DNA from: Fluviibacter phosphoraccumulans
GTDB taxonomy: Bacteria; Pseudomonadota; Gammaproteobacteria; Burkholderiales; Rhodocyclaceae
Reading direction: 5' to 3'
Length of the DNA stretch: 64,000 nt
Assembly (NCBI RefSeq): GCF_016110345.1
Contig: NZ_AP019011.1
Location: 1,302,001 to 1,366,000 of the forward strand
A program made the position numbers and the translations under genes. How positions within the stretch are numbered: position 1 is the stretch's first letter; each line of letters begins with the position of its first letter. The notes beneath the pieces are model-generated. The model was given only the letters and a program-made list of their open reading frames with translations, ran no database searches and was not told the DNA's origin. This document shows positions 7,010-15,182 of this stretch, in pieces.

Positions 7010-8764
7010 TCACTGGCGGATCAGCTGACTCAGCCCCTGTTGCCCCACTGGCGGAACCGGCAACCAAGGAATTAACGCGCAGCGCGCGCTCAATGTTTCC
7101 GTCACCAGCTTAATATACGGCACTTCGTATGCACCACGCTCCATCAAGATCGGATTCAGCGTCCCACTTGCCAACAACGATTGGTTAATTACCCATGCAT
7201 AGGGTTCAATTCCCGCGCGGCGCAGGTCACTTTGCAGACGCGCTGCTTCATGCACTGGCGTAGCTTCGGGTAGGGTCACGACAAATACATGCGTGAAGTC
7301 CTTATCTCTGAGTCGGGGCAAAAGCGCTTTAACAGCTTCAGGTATCTCGCCTTGTGTCCGTTCAACTTCTCGATGGTAAGCCTCTGCAGCATCTAGCAAC
7401 AGTATCGTGTGGCCGGTCGGTGCCGTATCGAGAACAACGAAGCCGCCCTTGCCTTGATCAACCGTGCGCGCAAATGCACGAAATACGGCAATCTCTTCAG
7501 TACACGGCGAACGCAGATCTTCTTCCAGCATGGCTAAGCCGGCGGCATCCAGACTTTTGCTGGCTTTCGCCAGTACCTCTTCGGTATAAAGACGCACCTC
7601 CTGATCCGGATCAATACGCGTGACCGTTAAACCCATTGTTCCTTCTTCTGCCGTGGCTGCAACGTGTGCCGCAGGATCCGTCGTTGAGAGCGTGACCGGA
7701 AAGCCTCGCTGCGCCAAATTAAATGCAATCGCGGCAGCCACCGATGTTTTACCTACCCCGCCTTTGCCCATGGTCATGATGACGCCATGTCCAATGTCGG
7801 CTAACGCGTCGATATAAGACTTCAAGCCTACGGGTAAGTCAGCCATCGAAGGCAAGGAACGCTCCAACGGTAGCGGTAACTCTTCTGGATGCGCCATTGC
7901 CCTTAGCGCTTCTAGGCCAACGGTACCTTTAGGCAGAAACTCAATCGTAGCGGCCGGGAGTGCCGCCAAGCCTACGGGCATTTCAGCAAGGGCTACTGCG
8001 GCACGTTGACTCATGGCATCAGCAATGGCGTCGCCTGGCGCTTGAGCAACAAACACCCCATTGATGACTCGCTGAAGATTGGAGACACCTAATGCTATTA
8101 ATTCAGCACGGGTGCGCTCTGCTTCACGCAGCGACGCTCGCTCAGGGCGGCTGACTAGAATCACGGTGGTTTCGTGGGGATTCGAAAGGCGCGCCACAGT
8201 TGCCGCATAAAGCTTCTTTTGTTTCTCCAGACCGGCCAGGGGTCCAAGACAAGAGGCACCGCCGGTTGAGGACGAGATGAACTCATCCCAGGCGGAAGGG
8301 AGTGTCAAAAGTCGTAAGGTATGACCCGTAGGTGCCGTATCAAAAATGACATGATCAAATGCCTGCGTCGCGGTTGGATCACCCAGCAATTTGGAGAACT
8401 CATCAAACGCCGCAATTTCTACCGTACAGGCACCAGAGAACTGTTCTTCCATGCTGCGTATAGCAGCCTCTGGCAAGAGGCCACGGTAAGGGGCCACCAT
8501 CCGTTCACGATAGGCTTGTGCCGAAGCTTCCGGATCAATGTTCAGCGCCCATAGATTGGGCGCGCCAGGTACCGCTGTCGGAGATTGATTCAACGCCACC
8601 CCTAGAACTTCATCCAGATTAGATGCAGGATCTGTACTGACAATCAGAACATGCTTCCCGGCATCTGCAAGCGCTAAACCGGTCGCACACGACAATGACG
8701 TTTTACCCACGCCGCCTTTGCCGGTAAAAAATGCATGTCGCGTACTGAACTGGGGTAATGGCAT
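7010..8764 (-). CDS. arsA: Arsenical pump-driving ATPase ArsA
   Basis: The 584-residue tandem ATPase has two homologous halves, each with a deviant Walker A motif (GKGGVGKTS near 15 and again near 335) and the DTAPTGHT switch signature. Candidate As(III)-binding cysteines are in FSGACTVE, GGASCLG and RSPCTEE, the three positions known from characterised ArsA. It normally energises ArsB; here the partner would be the Acr3 permease encoded upstream. It is the last gene of the arsR-arsC-arsC-acr3-arsD-arsA operon, 15 nt after arsD, which delivers arsenite to it. Confidence 0.96.
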   Translation of the reverse strand: MPLPQFSTRHAFFTGKGGVGKTSLSCATGLALADAGKHVLIVSTDPASNLDEVLGVALNQSPTAVPGAPNLWALNIDPEASAQAYRERMVAPYRGLLPEAAIRSMEEQFSGACTVEIAAFDEFSKLLGDPTATQAFDHVIFDTAPTGHTLRLLTLPSAWDEFISSSTGGASCLGPLAGLEKQKKLYAATVARLSNPHETTVILVSRPERASLREAERTRAELIALGVSNLQRVINGVFVAQAPGDAIADAMSQRAAVALAEMPVGLAALPAATIEFLPKGTVGLEALRAMAHPEELPLPLERSLPSMADLPVGLKSYIDALADIGHGVIMTMGKGGVGKTSVAAAIAFNLAQRGFPVTLSTTDPAAHVAATAEEGTMGLTVTRIDPDQEVRLYTEEVLAKASKSLDAAGLAMLEEDLRSPCTEEIAVFRAFARTVDQGKGGFVVLDTAPTGHTILLLDAAEAYHREVERTQGEIPEAVKALLPRLRDKDFTHVFVVTLPEATPVHEAARLQSDLRRAGIEPYAWVINQSLLASGTLNPILMERGAYEVPYIKLVTETLSARCALIPWLPVPPVGQQGLSQLIRQ

Positions 8765-8779
8765 ATCAGATCTCTGAAA

Positions 8780-9148
8780 TTAACAACAACCAGATTTGGG
8801 TGTACAACAAGATCCCGATTCAACGGGCGGCTTGTCTTCAAGCGTGAGTTTGATATCGAGTTTTTGCGCCAGCTGCTGACGGGATGGATATACCCCGGTG
8901 GTAATCACATGACCATTCAGCAAGATAATCGGCAGATGGTCGAGCCCAGTCTCTATCTCTTTGAGCACCGTCGGGTTGGCTGCAAAAGCCTGTGGTTCTT
9001 GGCCAAGGTTATGACGCTCCACGTGAATACCCTGCTCGGCAACCCATTTCAGATCCGCAGAAAACTGGGCAAGAACGGGATCTACCTCCACGCCACAAAC
9101 ACCAGTTGAACAACACATGGCCGGATCAAAGACTTCAAGTTTTTTCAT
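8780..9148 (-). CDS. arsD: Arsenite metallochaperone ArsD
   Basis: This 122-residue protein has the ArsD thioredoxin-like fold. The essential arsenite-transfer cysteines C12, C13 and C18 lie in the N-terminal MCCSTGVCG. Two vicinal pairs, C114-C115 and C121-C122, close the C terminus as in the E. coli plasmid protein. It passes As(III) to ArsA and can act as a weak secondary repressor. It lies between acr3 (16 nt) and arsA (15 nt), the usual arsD-arsA pairing. The ATG is followed by a typical KKLEVFDPAMC start. Confidence 0.95.
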   Translation of the reverse strand: MKKLEVFDPAMCCSTGVCGVEVDPVLAQFSADLKWVAEQGIHVERHNLGQEPQAFAANPTVLKEIETGLDHLPIILLNGHVITTGVYPSRQQLAQKLDIKLTLEDKPPVESGSCCTPKSGCC

Positions 9149-9164
9149 AGGGATATTTCCTCAT

Positions 9165-10190
9165 TTAGGCAGAGCGACACTCGTACCAACCCTTGGATTG
9201 GTTCACCACCCGCACGACTAACAACATAACCGGCACCTCAATCAGAACGCCGACAACCGTTGCCAAAGCCGCGCCCGATTCGAAGCCAAACAGGCTAATG
9301 GCTGCCGCAACGGCCAATTCAAAAAAGTTGGAAGCACCAATCAATGCGGATGGACAGGCAATATTGTGCTTTTCACCTACAGCACGATTCAGCCAATACG
9401 CCAGTCCAGAATTAAACAAGACCTGAATCAGAATCGGCACAGCCAGCAGCGCAATCACCAGGGGTTGTTCAAGGATGGCTTTGCCTTGAAACGCAAAGAG
9501 CAATACCAGCGTCAGCAATAATGCAGAAATAGACCATGGACCGATCTTTTCCATCACCGAATCGAAGTATGCCTCCCCTTTGACGAGCAAAGCTTTACGC
9601 CAGATCTGGGCAATTACCACCGGGATCACAATGTAGAGCACGACCGATGTCAGCAGCGTATCCCATGGCACGATGATGGCCGAGATGCCAAGCAAGAACG
9701 CAACCAGCGGCGCAAAAGCAAAGACCATAATCGTGTCGTTGAGGGCCACCTGCGATAAGGTAAAGAGCGCATCCCCTTGGGTCAGTCGACTCCAGACAAA
9801 GACCATTGCCGTGCAAGGTGCGGCCGCCAACAGAATCAGGCCTGCAATGTAGCTGTCGATTTGGTCTGCCGGTAAGTAGTCGGCAAAGAGCACTCGGATA
9901 AAGAGCCAACCGAGAAATGCCATGGAGAATGGCTTGACCAGCCAGTTTACGAACAGCGTGACGCCAATGCCCTTCACGTGCTGCTTAACTTCGTGCAGCG
10001 CACCGAAATCCACTTTTACCAACATCGGGATAATCATCACCCAGATGAGCAACCCAACCGGAAGATTGACCTGAGCGACTTCCAAGTGGCCAATGGTCTG
10101 GAACACACCCGGCAGCAATTGACCGAGTACAACCCCGGCGATAATGCAGAGGAACACCCAAATCGTTAAATAGCGTTCGAAAATACTCAT
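9165..10190 (-). CDS. acr3: Arsenite efflux permease of the ACR3 family
   Basis: The 341-residue protein has ten hydrophobic segments and the ACR3 hallmark Cys in LLAAAPCTAMVFVWS (C126, fourth transmembrane segment), essential for arsenite transport in characterised members. It exports As(OH)3 across the inner membrane, driven by the proton gradient or boosted by ArsA. It is unrelated to the 12-segment ArsB. The ATG at 10190 is separated by one base from the stop of arsC, so translation is probably coupled. Confidence 0.95.
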   Translation of the reverse strand: MSIFERYLTIWVFLCIIAGVVLGQLLPGVFQTIGHLEVAQVNLPVGLLIWVMIIPMLVKVDFGALHEVKQHVKGIGVTLFVNWLVKPFSMAFLGWLFIRVLFADYLPADQIDSYIAGLILLAAAPCTAMVFVWSRLTQGDALFTLSQVALNDTIMVFAFAPLVAFLLGISAIIVPWDTLLTSVVLYIVIPVVIAQIWRKALLVKGEAYFDSVMEKIGPWSISALLLTLVLLFAFQGKAILEQPLVIALLAVPILIQVLFNSGLAYWLNRAVGEKHNIACPSALIGASNFFELAVAAAISLFGFESGAALATVVGVLIEVPVMLLVVRVVNQSKGWYECRSA

Positions 10191-10191
10191 C

Positions 10192-10605
10192 TCAAATCCC
10201 CAGGGCGTCTCGTACGGCCGGAATTAAACGAGCCCGGATATCGTCTCGTACCGCCACAAAGCTTTCTAACGACTCGCCATGCGGGTCATGGAACGGTATG
10301 TGAATCCGGGGTACTGGCTTCGGAAAAATCGGGCAGGCTTCATTGGCGTTATTGCATACGGTAATCACCAGATCAATCGGCTCGTTAATCACCGCATCAA
10401 TATCCTTGGGATACAGACCATCCGTTGGCAGCCCTGCCAGCTGCAAAGCCTCGATCGCACCATCGGCAACCTTGGGTTGCGGCGTGGTCCCCGCGGATAG
10501 TCCTTTAGCCTTACCAGCCAGATCATGATTGATCAAGGCTTCAGCCATCTGAGAACGACAGGAGTTGCCGGTACAGAGGACAAGAATGTTTTTAATGTTC
10601 AACAT
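10192..10605 (-). CDS. arsC: Arsenate reductase, thioredoxin-coupled type
   Basis: This 137-residue low-molecular-weight-phosphatase-fold reductase converts arsenate to arsenite. The P-loop CTGNSCRS begins at C11, and the redox relay cysteines C84 and C91 (TVCNNANEACP) match the C10/C82/C89 triad of the S. aureus thioredoxin-dependent enzyme. It lies 7 nt after a second, divergent arsC and just before acr3, so the product passes straight to export. Confidence 0.93.
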   Translation of the reverse strand: MLNIKNILVLCTGNSCRSQMAEALINHDLAGKAKGLSAGTTPQPKVADGAIEALQLAGLPTDGLYPKDIDAVINEPIDLVITVCNNANEACPIFPKPVPRIHIPFHDPHGESLESFVAVRDDIRARLIPAVRDALGI

Positions 10606-10612
10606 TTTTTCC

Positions 10613-11116
10613 TTATTGGCGGGGGAGCGTACCTATTTCATCCAATTGCTTTTGGAGACTATGGCGTTCTAGTTTTTCAAGGGGAAGATTCGTAAAAATA
10701 CCGATCCGACGATTGAGCTGCATGAACGCATTAGAAACCGCGCGCTTCTGTTCTTCTTCACCTGCCACCTGTGCTGGATCTTCCAGGCCCCAATGAGCCG
10801 TCATGGGTTGGCCCGGCCACACGGGACAAACTTCGCCTGCGGCCTGATCACAAACTGTAAATACGAAATCCAGTTTCGGTGCATCTGCTTGAACAAACTC
10901 GTCCCAGCTTTTGCTACGAATACCTTCTATAGGCATCTTGTTGCGCTGAAGCAGCTCCAGTACATGCGCATTGACGGTGCCAGCCGGCATGCTGCCCGCA
11001 CTGAAAGCTTTGAACCGGCCCTGACCCAATTGATTAAGCACTGATTCTGCAATGATGCTTCGAGCAGAGTTACCAGCACAAAGGAACAGCACGTTAAATA
11101 CTTTGTCAGACATCAT
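10613..11116 (-). CDS. arsC: Second arsenate reductase (low-MW phosphatase fold)
   Basis: The 167-residue protein has the CX5R P-loop CAGNSARS from C13, with C89 and C97 (FTVCDQAAGEVCP) as candidate relay cysteines. It differs from the adjacent arsC in its P-loop (Ala instead of Cys at the sixth position), an inserted WGLEDPA segment and a longer C terminus. This matches the larger ArsC-type reductases of proteobacteria. Two tandem ATGs (11116 and 11113) follow GAGGTGA, so the start is uncertain by one codon. It is the first gene after arsR, 5 nt away. Confidence 0.9.
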   Translation of the reverse strand: MMSDKVFNVLFLCAGNSARSIIAESVLNQLGQGRFKAFSAGSMPAGTVNAHVLELLQRNKMPIEGIRSKSWDEFVQADAPKLDFVFTVCDQAAGEVCPVWPGQPMTAHWGLEDPAQVAGEEEQKRAVSNAFMQLNRRIGIFTNLPLEKLERHSLQKQLDEIGTLPRQ

Positions 11117-11121
11117 TCACC

Positions 11122-11484
11122 TCAGCTTGAAATAGCGCCGACTGCTTTTTTCCGTCGTTTCTCAGTCGTATTGACCTGTTCGGTTTTAGGCAGGCAACTC
11201 TGTCCCTGACAGCATTTGTCTGTCAGAAATGCAAGAAGCTCATCCATCACGCTGTAGTCCGTTGCGTAAAAGATGAAACGGCTCTCCTGCCGCCCCCGGA
11301 TAAGACCTACCCGACTCAGGTGGGAGAGATGGAAAGAGGTCGTTGCAGCAGGCAATGCCAATTGCTCTGCGATTGAGCTGGCATTAATTCCCTCTGGGCC
11401 GGCTTTCACGAGCAGCCGATAAATCGACAAACGTGATTCGTGCCCCAAAGCGGCGAGAAGATCTGCTGCACTAAGCGTTTCCAT
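11122..11484 (-). CDS. arsR: ArsR-family arsenite-responsive repressor
   Basis: A 120-residue winged-helix ArsR/SmtB protein. The recognition helix region is ATTSFHLSHLSRVGLI. There is no CxC in the DNA-binding helix; a C-terminal cluster C91, C92, C97 (DKCCQGQSC) probably forms the As(III) site, as in the Acidithiobacillus-type ArsR. It is the first gene of the ars operon. A TATAAT box and an ATCG-N11-CGAT inverted repeat precede it, consistent with autoregulation. Confidence 0.93.
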   Translation of the reverse strand: METLSAADLLAALGHESRLSIYRLLVKAGPEGINASSIAEQLALPAATTSFHLSHLSRVGLIRGRQESRFIFYATDYSVMDELLAFLTDKCCQGQSCLPKTEQVNTTEKRRKKAVGAISS

Positions 11485-11496
11485 ATTTCCAACTTT

Positions 11497-11519
11497 ATCG
11501 AAATGATGTGACGATTATA
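11497..11519 (-). promoter_or_regulatory. Candidate ars promoter and ArsR operator
   Basis: On the minus strand a perfect TATAAT occupies 11519-11514, placing the transcript start near 11507, about 23 nt before the arsR ATG. An inverted repeat ATCG (11497-11500), 11 nt, CGAT (11512-11515) overlaps the -10 and start site, where an ArsR dimer would block polymerase. No good -35 is present; that region lies inside the upstream gene's terminator hairpin. Confidence 0.5.
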
Positions 11520-11523
11520 TGAC

Positions 11524-11552
11524 ACAAAAAAACCAGGCACTAGGCCTGGTTC
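11524..11552 (-). terminator. Rho-independent terminator of the H1-like gene
   Basis: Read on the minus strand, AACCAGGC pairs with GCCTGGTT across a CTAGT loop (11531-11551), followed by a run of T residues. It ends the H1-like gene and sits directly upstream of the ars -10 box, insulating the two units. Confidence 0.85.
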
Positions 11553-11572
11553 TTATTTGCCACGCAAAACGC

Positions 11573-12091
11573 TTACTTTTTTTTGCTCTTCTTGGCAGGG
11601 CGACCTGTCTTGACGCGCTCAACCTTAGCCAAGGTATTGACCAGTGCCGCATCAGCCAGCGCAACGAGATGTGCAATCCCAGCGCGCAAAATTTCTGACT
11701 TCTTGAATTCTTTACCCAGCTTCTTGGCACGTTTCTTAAGATCGATCAACAAGTCATGTTCGTGATCTGGGAACGAGAACGTTGCACGCACCAATTTCAC
11801 TTTCTTAGGTTTCACTACCGGTGCAGCAACAGGCGTTGCCTTTGTCTTTACTGAGGCCGACACGGTCTTGGCGATCACAGACTTGAGGTTCTTCGTCACA
11901 ATTGCCGACACCGGTTTGCGTGCTACTGCACTCGTTGCACGACGGACAGGTTTTTTAGCGGCAGTACGGGGGGCTGCAGTCTTAGTAGCTGCAGTCTTAG
12001 TAGCTGCGCTCTTAGCTGTCGTGGTTGAAGTTGTAGCTGTTGCAGTAACGTTGGCCGGTGACTTACGGGTTGTTGAGGGACGTGTTGCCAA
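11573..12091 (-). CDS. Lys/Ala-rich histone H1-like DNA-binding protein
   Basis: The protein is bipartite. An N-terminal half of Thr/Ala/Lys/Pro repeats (KTAATKTAA, AAKKPVRR) resembles bacterial H1-like proteins. A C-terminal domain of about 65 residues (VRATFSFPDHEHDLLIDLKK...KSEILRAGIAHL) looks like a ribbon-helix-helix fold, followed by a GRPAKKSKKK tail. A TTG start at 12091 (172 aa) is chosen because AAGGAG lies 6 nt upstream; the ATG at 12136 has no such site. DNA for the repeats includes a perfect 15-bp tandem duplication (11975-12004), so length may vary between strains. Likely a nucleoid-associated or regulatory protein. Confidence 0.72.
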   Translation of the reverse strand: MATRPSTTRKSPANVTATATTSTTTAKSAATKTAATKTAAPRTAAKKPVRRATSAVARKPVSAIVTKNLKSVIAKTVSASVKTKATPVAAPVVKPKKVKLVRATFSFPDHEHDLLIDLKKRAKKLGKEFKKSEILRAGIAHLVALADAALVNTLAKVERVKTGRPAKKSKKK

Positions 12092-12237
12092 GATAGGCTC
12101 CTTAATAATAGTTGTCAGCTGATTATGGCACAGCACCCTGCAATTAATGATGAAAACCGCTAAATATCAACAAGTCACACTACTGTAACAATTTTTTAAT
12201 ACATTAATGCGTATAACAATATCGGTTTATCGTCCCC

Positions 12238-13263
12238 ATGGCTTTCGTCCCTCTCGATGCGTTGCTTGACCCCATGCTCATTCCTATTGATGGTGTGGTT
12301 TTTGCCTGGGAGATGGATGCGGATCAATCGCATGAAATACAACCGGATCAAATCGATCAGGCCTTATCAGACGACAGCAAGTCTCTCTGGCTGCACCTCA
12401 ACCTTTCCAATACGCGCGTGCAAGGTTGGTTGCGGCAAACCCCGCAGATTCCTGAATCTTTAAAAGAAGCGATTCTGGATGAAGTAAGCCGCAGTCGCAT
12501 GGAAACCATCGAAGAGTTCGGCGATGGCTTGATGATGGTCATGAATGACTTTCGCATAGGACTCACCCACTCGGGCGATGAAGAAGAAACCGGAACCCTC
12601 TGGGCCATCATGACACCGCGGCTGATGTTATCGCTCAGAGCTCATCCGCTGATGACAACCGATACCTTGCGGCATTTGTTGCGCCAGGGACGAATCACGC
12701 CTAACAGCGTTGTCGCCCTTTATCATGAGCTCATTGAAGAACGCGCGGTGCACCTGCGCCGTCGGACGGATCAGCTCTCTGACCAGATGGATGTGCTTGA
12801 AGAGGTGTTGATTAAAGGTGATAACCTCCCTGAACACGAAACACTCGGTCGATTACGCATTACCTGTAGCCGGCTCCGCCGCCACTACGCGCCTGAGTTG
12901 ACCGCACTTCGTCGATTGATTCGCCGCCGCCCCACCTGGTTTACCGATGATGACGCGGATAAACTGCGCGAGCAGATTGAACTACTCGCCTTTTTGGTCG
13001 ATGAAGTTAACAGTTTGTATGAGCGCGCCAAAGTTTTACAGGACGAATTATCAGCCCATGTCGCTGAATTCAATGCTAAGAACTTACAAGTGCTTTCGGT
13101 CATGACCGTTATTTTTCTCCCCATGACACTGGTGACTGGTGTCATGGGCATGAACATGGAAGATTTACCTGGCTTGGAGCATTCATTCTTTGCGGTCATG
13201 GTCATCATGTGTGGCGCAGGCCTGGCGGTCTATGTGGGCCTCAAGCTCAAGCGGGTTATTTAA
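12238..13263 (+). CDS. CorA/ZntB-family divalent cation transporter
   Basis: The 341-residue protein has a long acidic, helical cytoplasmic domain followed by two C-terminal transmembrane helices. The signature loop G304-M305-N306 (MGMNMEDLPG) lies between them. This is the CorA pentameric channel architecture, moving Mg2+, Co2+ or, in ZntB-like members, Zn2+. The MEDLPG segment after GMN is closer to the ZntB-like branch than to classical CorA, so the ion is uncertain. No strong Shine-Dalgarno sequence precedes the ATG. It stands alone upstream of the lipid-remodelling unit. Confidence 0.88.
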   Translation: MAFVPLDALLDPMLIPIDGVVFAWEMDADQSHEIQPDQIDQALSDDSKSLWLHLNLSNTRVQGWLRQTPQIPESLKEAILDEVSRSRMETIEEFGDGLMMVMNDFRIGLTHSGDEEETGTLWAIMTPRLMLSLRAHPLMTTDTLRHLLRQGRITPNSVVALYHELIEERAVHLRRRTDQLSDQMDVLEEVLIKGDNLPEHETLGRLRITCSRLRRHYAPELTALRRLIRRRPTWFTDDDADKLREQIELLAFLVDEVNSLYERAKVLQDELSAHVAEFNAKNLQVLSVMTVIFLPMTLVTGVMGMNMEDLPGLEHSFFAVMVIMCGAGLAVYVGLKLKRVI

Positions 13264-13268
13264 TCCGA

Positions 13269-13313
13269 CTGAAACATTTTGTTAACGCACACGTCATAAA
13301 GCCCAGGCTTAAT
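13269..13313 (+). promoter_or_regulatory. Candidate Pho-box promoter of the plcP operon
   Basis: Three heptamers at 11-bp spacing, CTGAAAC (13269-13275), TGTTAAC (13280-13286) and ACGTCAT (13291-13297), match the PhoB consensus CTGTCAT/C at 5, 3 and 5 positions. Ten nucleotides later CTTAAT (13308-13313) matches a -10 hexamer at 4/6. The predicted start, about 13320-13321, coincides with the GTG start codon, suggesting a leaderless transcript. The middle heptamer is poor on its own; the shared layout with 1289-1333 and 16118-16162 is the argument. Confidence 0.45.
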
Positions 13314-13320
13314 ACTGTGC

Positions 13321-14175
13321 GTGAACAAAAATGAATTGAACTTTCGCACAATCTGGATTTCTGATGTGCATCTGGGCACCCCGGGCTGCCAAGCGAACTA
13401 CCTTCTGGATTTTCTCAAGACGCATGAATCAGAAACGCTTTATCTGGTCGGCGATATTCTTGATGGCTGGCATCTCAAAAAAGGCTGGTACTGGCCCCAG
13501 ACGCACAACGATGTCGTGCAGAAAATTCTTCGCAAGGGCCGCAAAGGCACCCGCGTGGTGTTCATTCCTGGAAATCACGATGAAAGCGTCCGCCAATTTA
13601 TCGGTCTAAGCTTTGGTGAGATTGAAGTACACGAAGACGCCATACACACACTGGCTAACGGCAAACGTCTCTGGGTAACGCACGGCGATCTTTTCGATGG
13701 CGTCATGCAGCATGCACGCTGGCTCGCTTACGTGGGCGATAGTGCCTACACCGTCATTCTCAAACTGAACCGCTGGTTCAATGCGATTCGTGTTCGCATG
13801 GGACTCCCCTACTGGTCTTTATCGCAATACCTGAAACACCAGGTAAAAAATGCAGTGAATTTTATCTCTGCGTTTGAACACGTCATGACCGAAGAAGCGC
13901 GCCGACGTGACTGCGATGGCGTCGTCTGTGGCCACATTCATAAAGCAGAAATTCGTGAGATCAACGGCATGCTTTATGCCAATGATGGCGATTGGGTCGA
14001 AAGCCTGACCGCCCTGGTTGAAGACTTTGACGGCAATCTAAAAATCATTCACTGGAATCGTCGTGTTGAAGCACCGCTCAATCTTCAGAGCCTTCATCAG
14101 GAAATGTCACAGCAACCCGCTTTAATCAACGAATTAAATTCATCAAGGAGTAGCGTATGCGAATCCTCATCGTAA
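13321..14175 (+). CDS. plcP: PlcP-type metallophosphoesterase (phospholipase C-like)
   Basis: The 284-residue calcineurin-fold phosphoesterase has metal ligands D15-x-H17 (SDVHLG), D45 and D48 (GDILDGW), N85-H86-D87 (GNHDE), H121 (THGDLFDG) and H205-x-H207 (CGHIHK). Databases usually label this family UDP-2,3-diacylglucosamine diphosphatase. Its GWYWPQTHNDVVQK region and its downstream GT4 gene match the phosphate-stress phospholipase C PlcP, which releases diacylglycerol from phospholipids. The start is GTG with no ribosome site, apparently leaderless. It overlaps the glycosyltransferase by 19 nt. An LpxH-like role is the alternative. Confidence 0.75.
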   Translation: MNKNELNFRTIWISDVHLGTPGCQANYLLDFLKTHESETLYLVGDILDGWHLKKGWYWPQTHNDVVQKILRKGRKGTRVVFIPGNHDESVRQFIGLSFGEIEVHEDAIHTLANGKRLWVTHGDLFDGVMQHARWLAYVGDSAYTVILKLNRWFNAIRVRMGLPYWSLSQYLKHQVKNAVNFISAFEHVMTEEARRRDCDGVVCGHIHKAEIREINGMLYANDGDWVESLTALVEDFDGNLKIIHWNRRVEAPLNLQSLHQEMSQQPALINELNSSRSSVCESSS

Positions 14176-15182
14176 CCGACGCTTGGGAACCACAGGTTAA
14201 CGGGGTGGTTAGAACCATCAAATCAACACGCCGTGAACTTGAAAAAATGGGCCACACGGTTGACATTCTGACGCCGCTGGAATTTAAAACCGTTCCCTGC
14301 CCAACGTATCCTGATATCCGACTTTCAATCCTGCCTAAAAGCAATGTGATCAATCGCATCGAAAAATTTAAACCTGATGCGATCCACATAGCAACCGAAG
14401 GCCCTCTGGGACTGGCTGCCCGCTCTTGGGCAGTGCGCAATGATTTTCCGTTCACCACGGCCTATCACACGCGCTTCCCTGAGTATGTTCATGCGCGCCT
14501 GCGTGTTCCATTAAGCTGGACCTACCAATACCTCAAATGGTTTCACGGGCCGGCCAAGGCCATCATGGCGCCAACTCACGTTGTCAAACATGACCTTGAG
14601 CAAGCGGGTTTTAAAAATATCGTGTTGTGGAGCCGCGGTGTTGAACTGGACATTTTCACGCCACGAAAAGTACAACGACTGGGCACTCGGCCGCCGATCT
14701 TTCTTTATGTAGGTCGCGTTGCCGTTGAAAAGAATATCGAAGCATTTCTAGAACTAGATCTTCCTGGTTCCAAATGGGTGGCTGGTGAAGGCCCCGCCTT
14801 ACCATCCCTGAGAGCTAAATATCCCAAAGCAAACTTTATGGGTGTACTCAATCAGAATGAACTGGCCGAGGTGTACTCTTCCGCCGATGTCTTTGTGTTT
14901 CCCAGCAAAACAGATACCTTCGGTCTCGTGCTGCTGGAAGCCATGGCCTGTGGCTTGCCTGTGGCCGCCTATCCAGTAACCGGCCCGCTCGATGTGATTG
15001 GTGATGCACCGGCTGGCGCTCTCAATCACGATCTACGCCAGGCTTGTCTGGATGCACTGAATCTAAAACGGGAAGATGCATTGGCCCATGCGCAGAAGTT
15101 CTCTTGGGCCGTGGCTACAGGAGAATTTCTGAACCACTTACACCCTAAACAACCCGCTGATGTCGTTCAACAAGCAGCCTGA
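14157..15182 (+). CDS. GT4-family glycosyltransferase, probable diacylglycerol glycosyltransferase (Agt-like)
   Basis: The 341-residue GT-B enzyme begins MRILIVTDAWEPQVNGV and ends in a donor domain with SKTDTFGLVLLEAMACG; the first Glu of the usual EX7E motif is Asp here. AAGGAG precedes the ATG. The gene overlaps plcP by 19 nt and dgkA by 23 nt, so the three are translated together. Enzymes of this type downstream of plcP glycosylate the released diacylglycerol to make phosphate-free glycolipids, and that role is inferred. It is a shorter relative of the glycosyltransferase at 66-1262. The sugar donor is unknown. Confidence 0.82.
   Translation: MRILIVTDAWEPQVNGVVRTIKSTRRELEKMGHTVDILTPLEFKTVPCPTYPDIRLSILPKSNVINRIEKFKPDAIHIATEGPLGLAARSWAVRNDFPFTTAYHTRFPEYVHARLRVPLSWTYQYLKWFHGPAKAIMAPTHVVKHDLEQAGFKNIVLWSRGVELDIFTPRKVQRLGTRPPIFLYVGRVAVEKNIEAFLELDLPGSKWVAGEGPALPSLRAKYPKANFMGVLNQNELAEVYSSADVFVFPSKTDTFGLVLLEAMACGLPVAAYPVTGPLDVIGDAPAGALNHDLRQACLDALNLKREDALAHAQKFSWAVATGEFLNHLHPKQPADVVQQAA

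Noticed and set aside
13321..14175. Labelling the phosphoesterase simply LpxH
   Set aside because: The residue pattern around GWYWPQTHNDVV, the downstream glycosyltransferase and the Pho-box-like promoter favour the PlcP group, though LpxH-like activity is not excluded.
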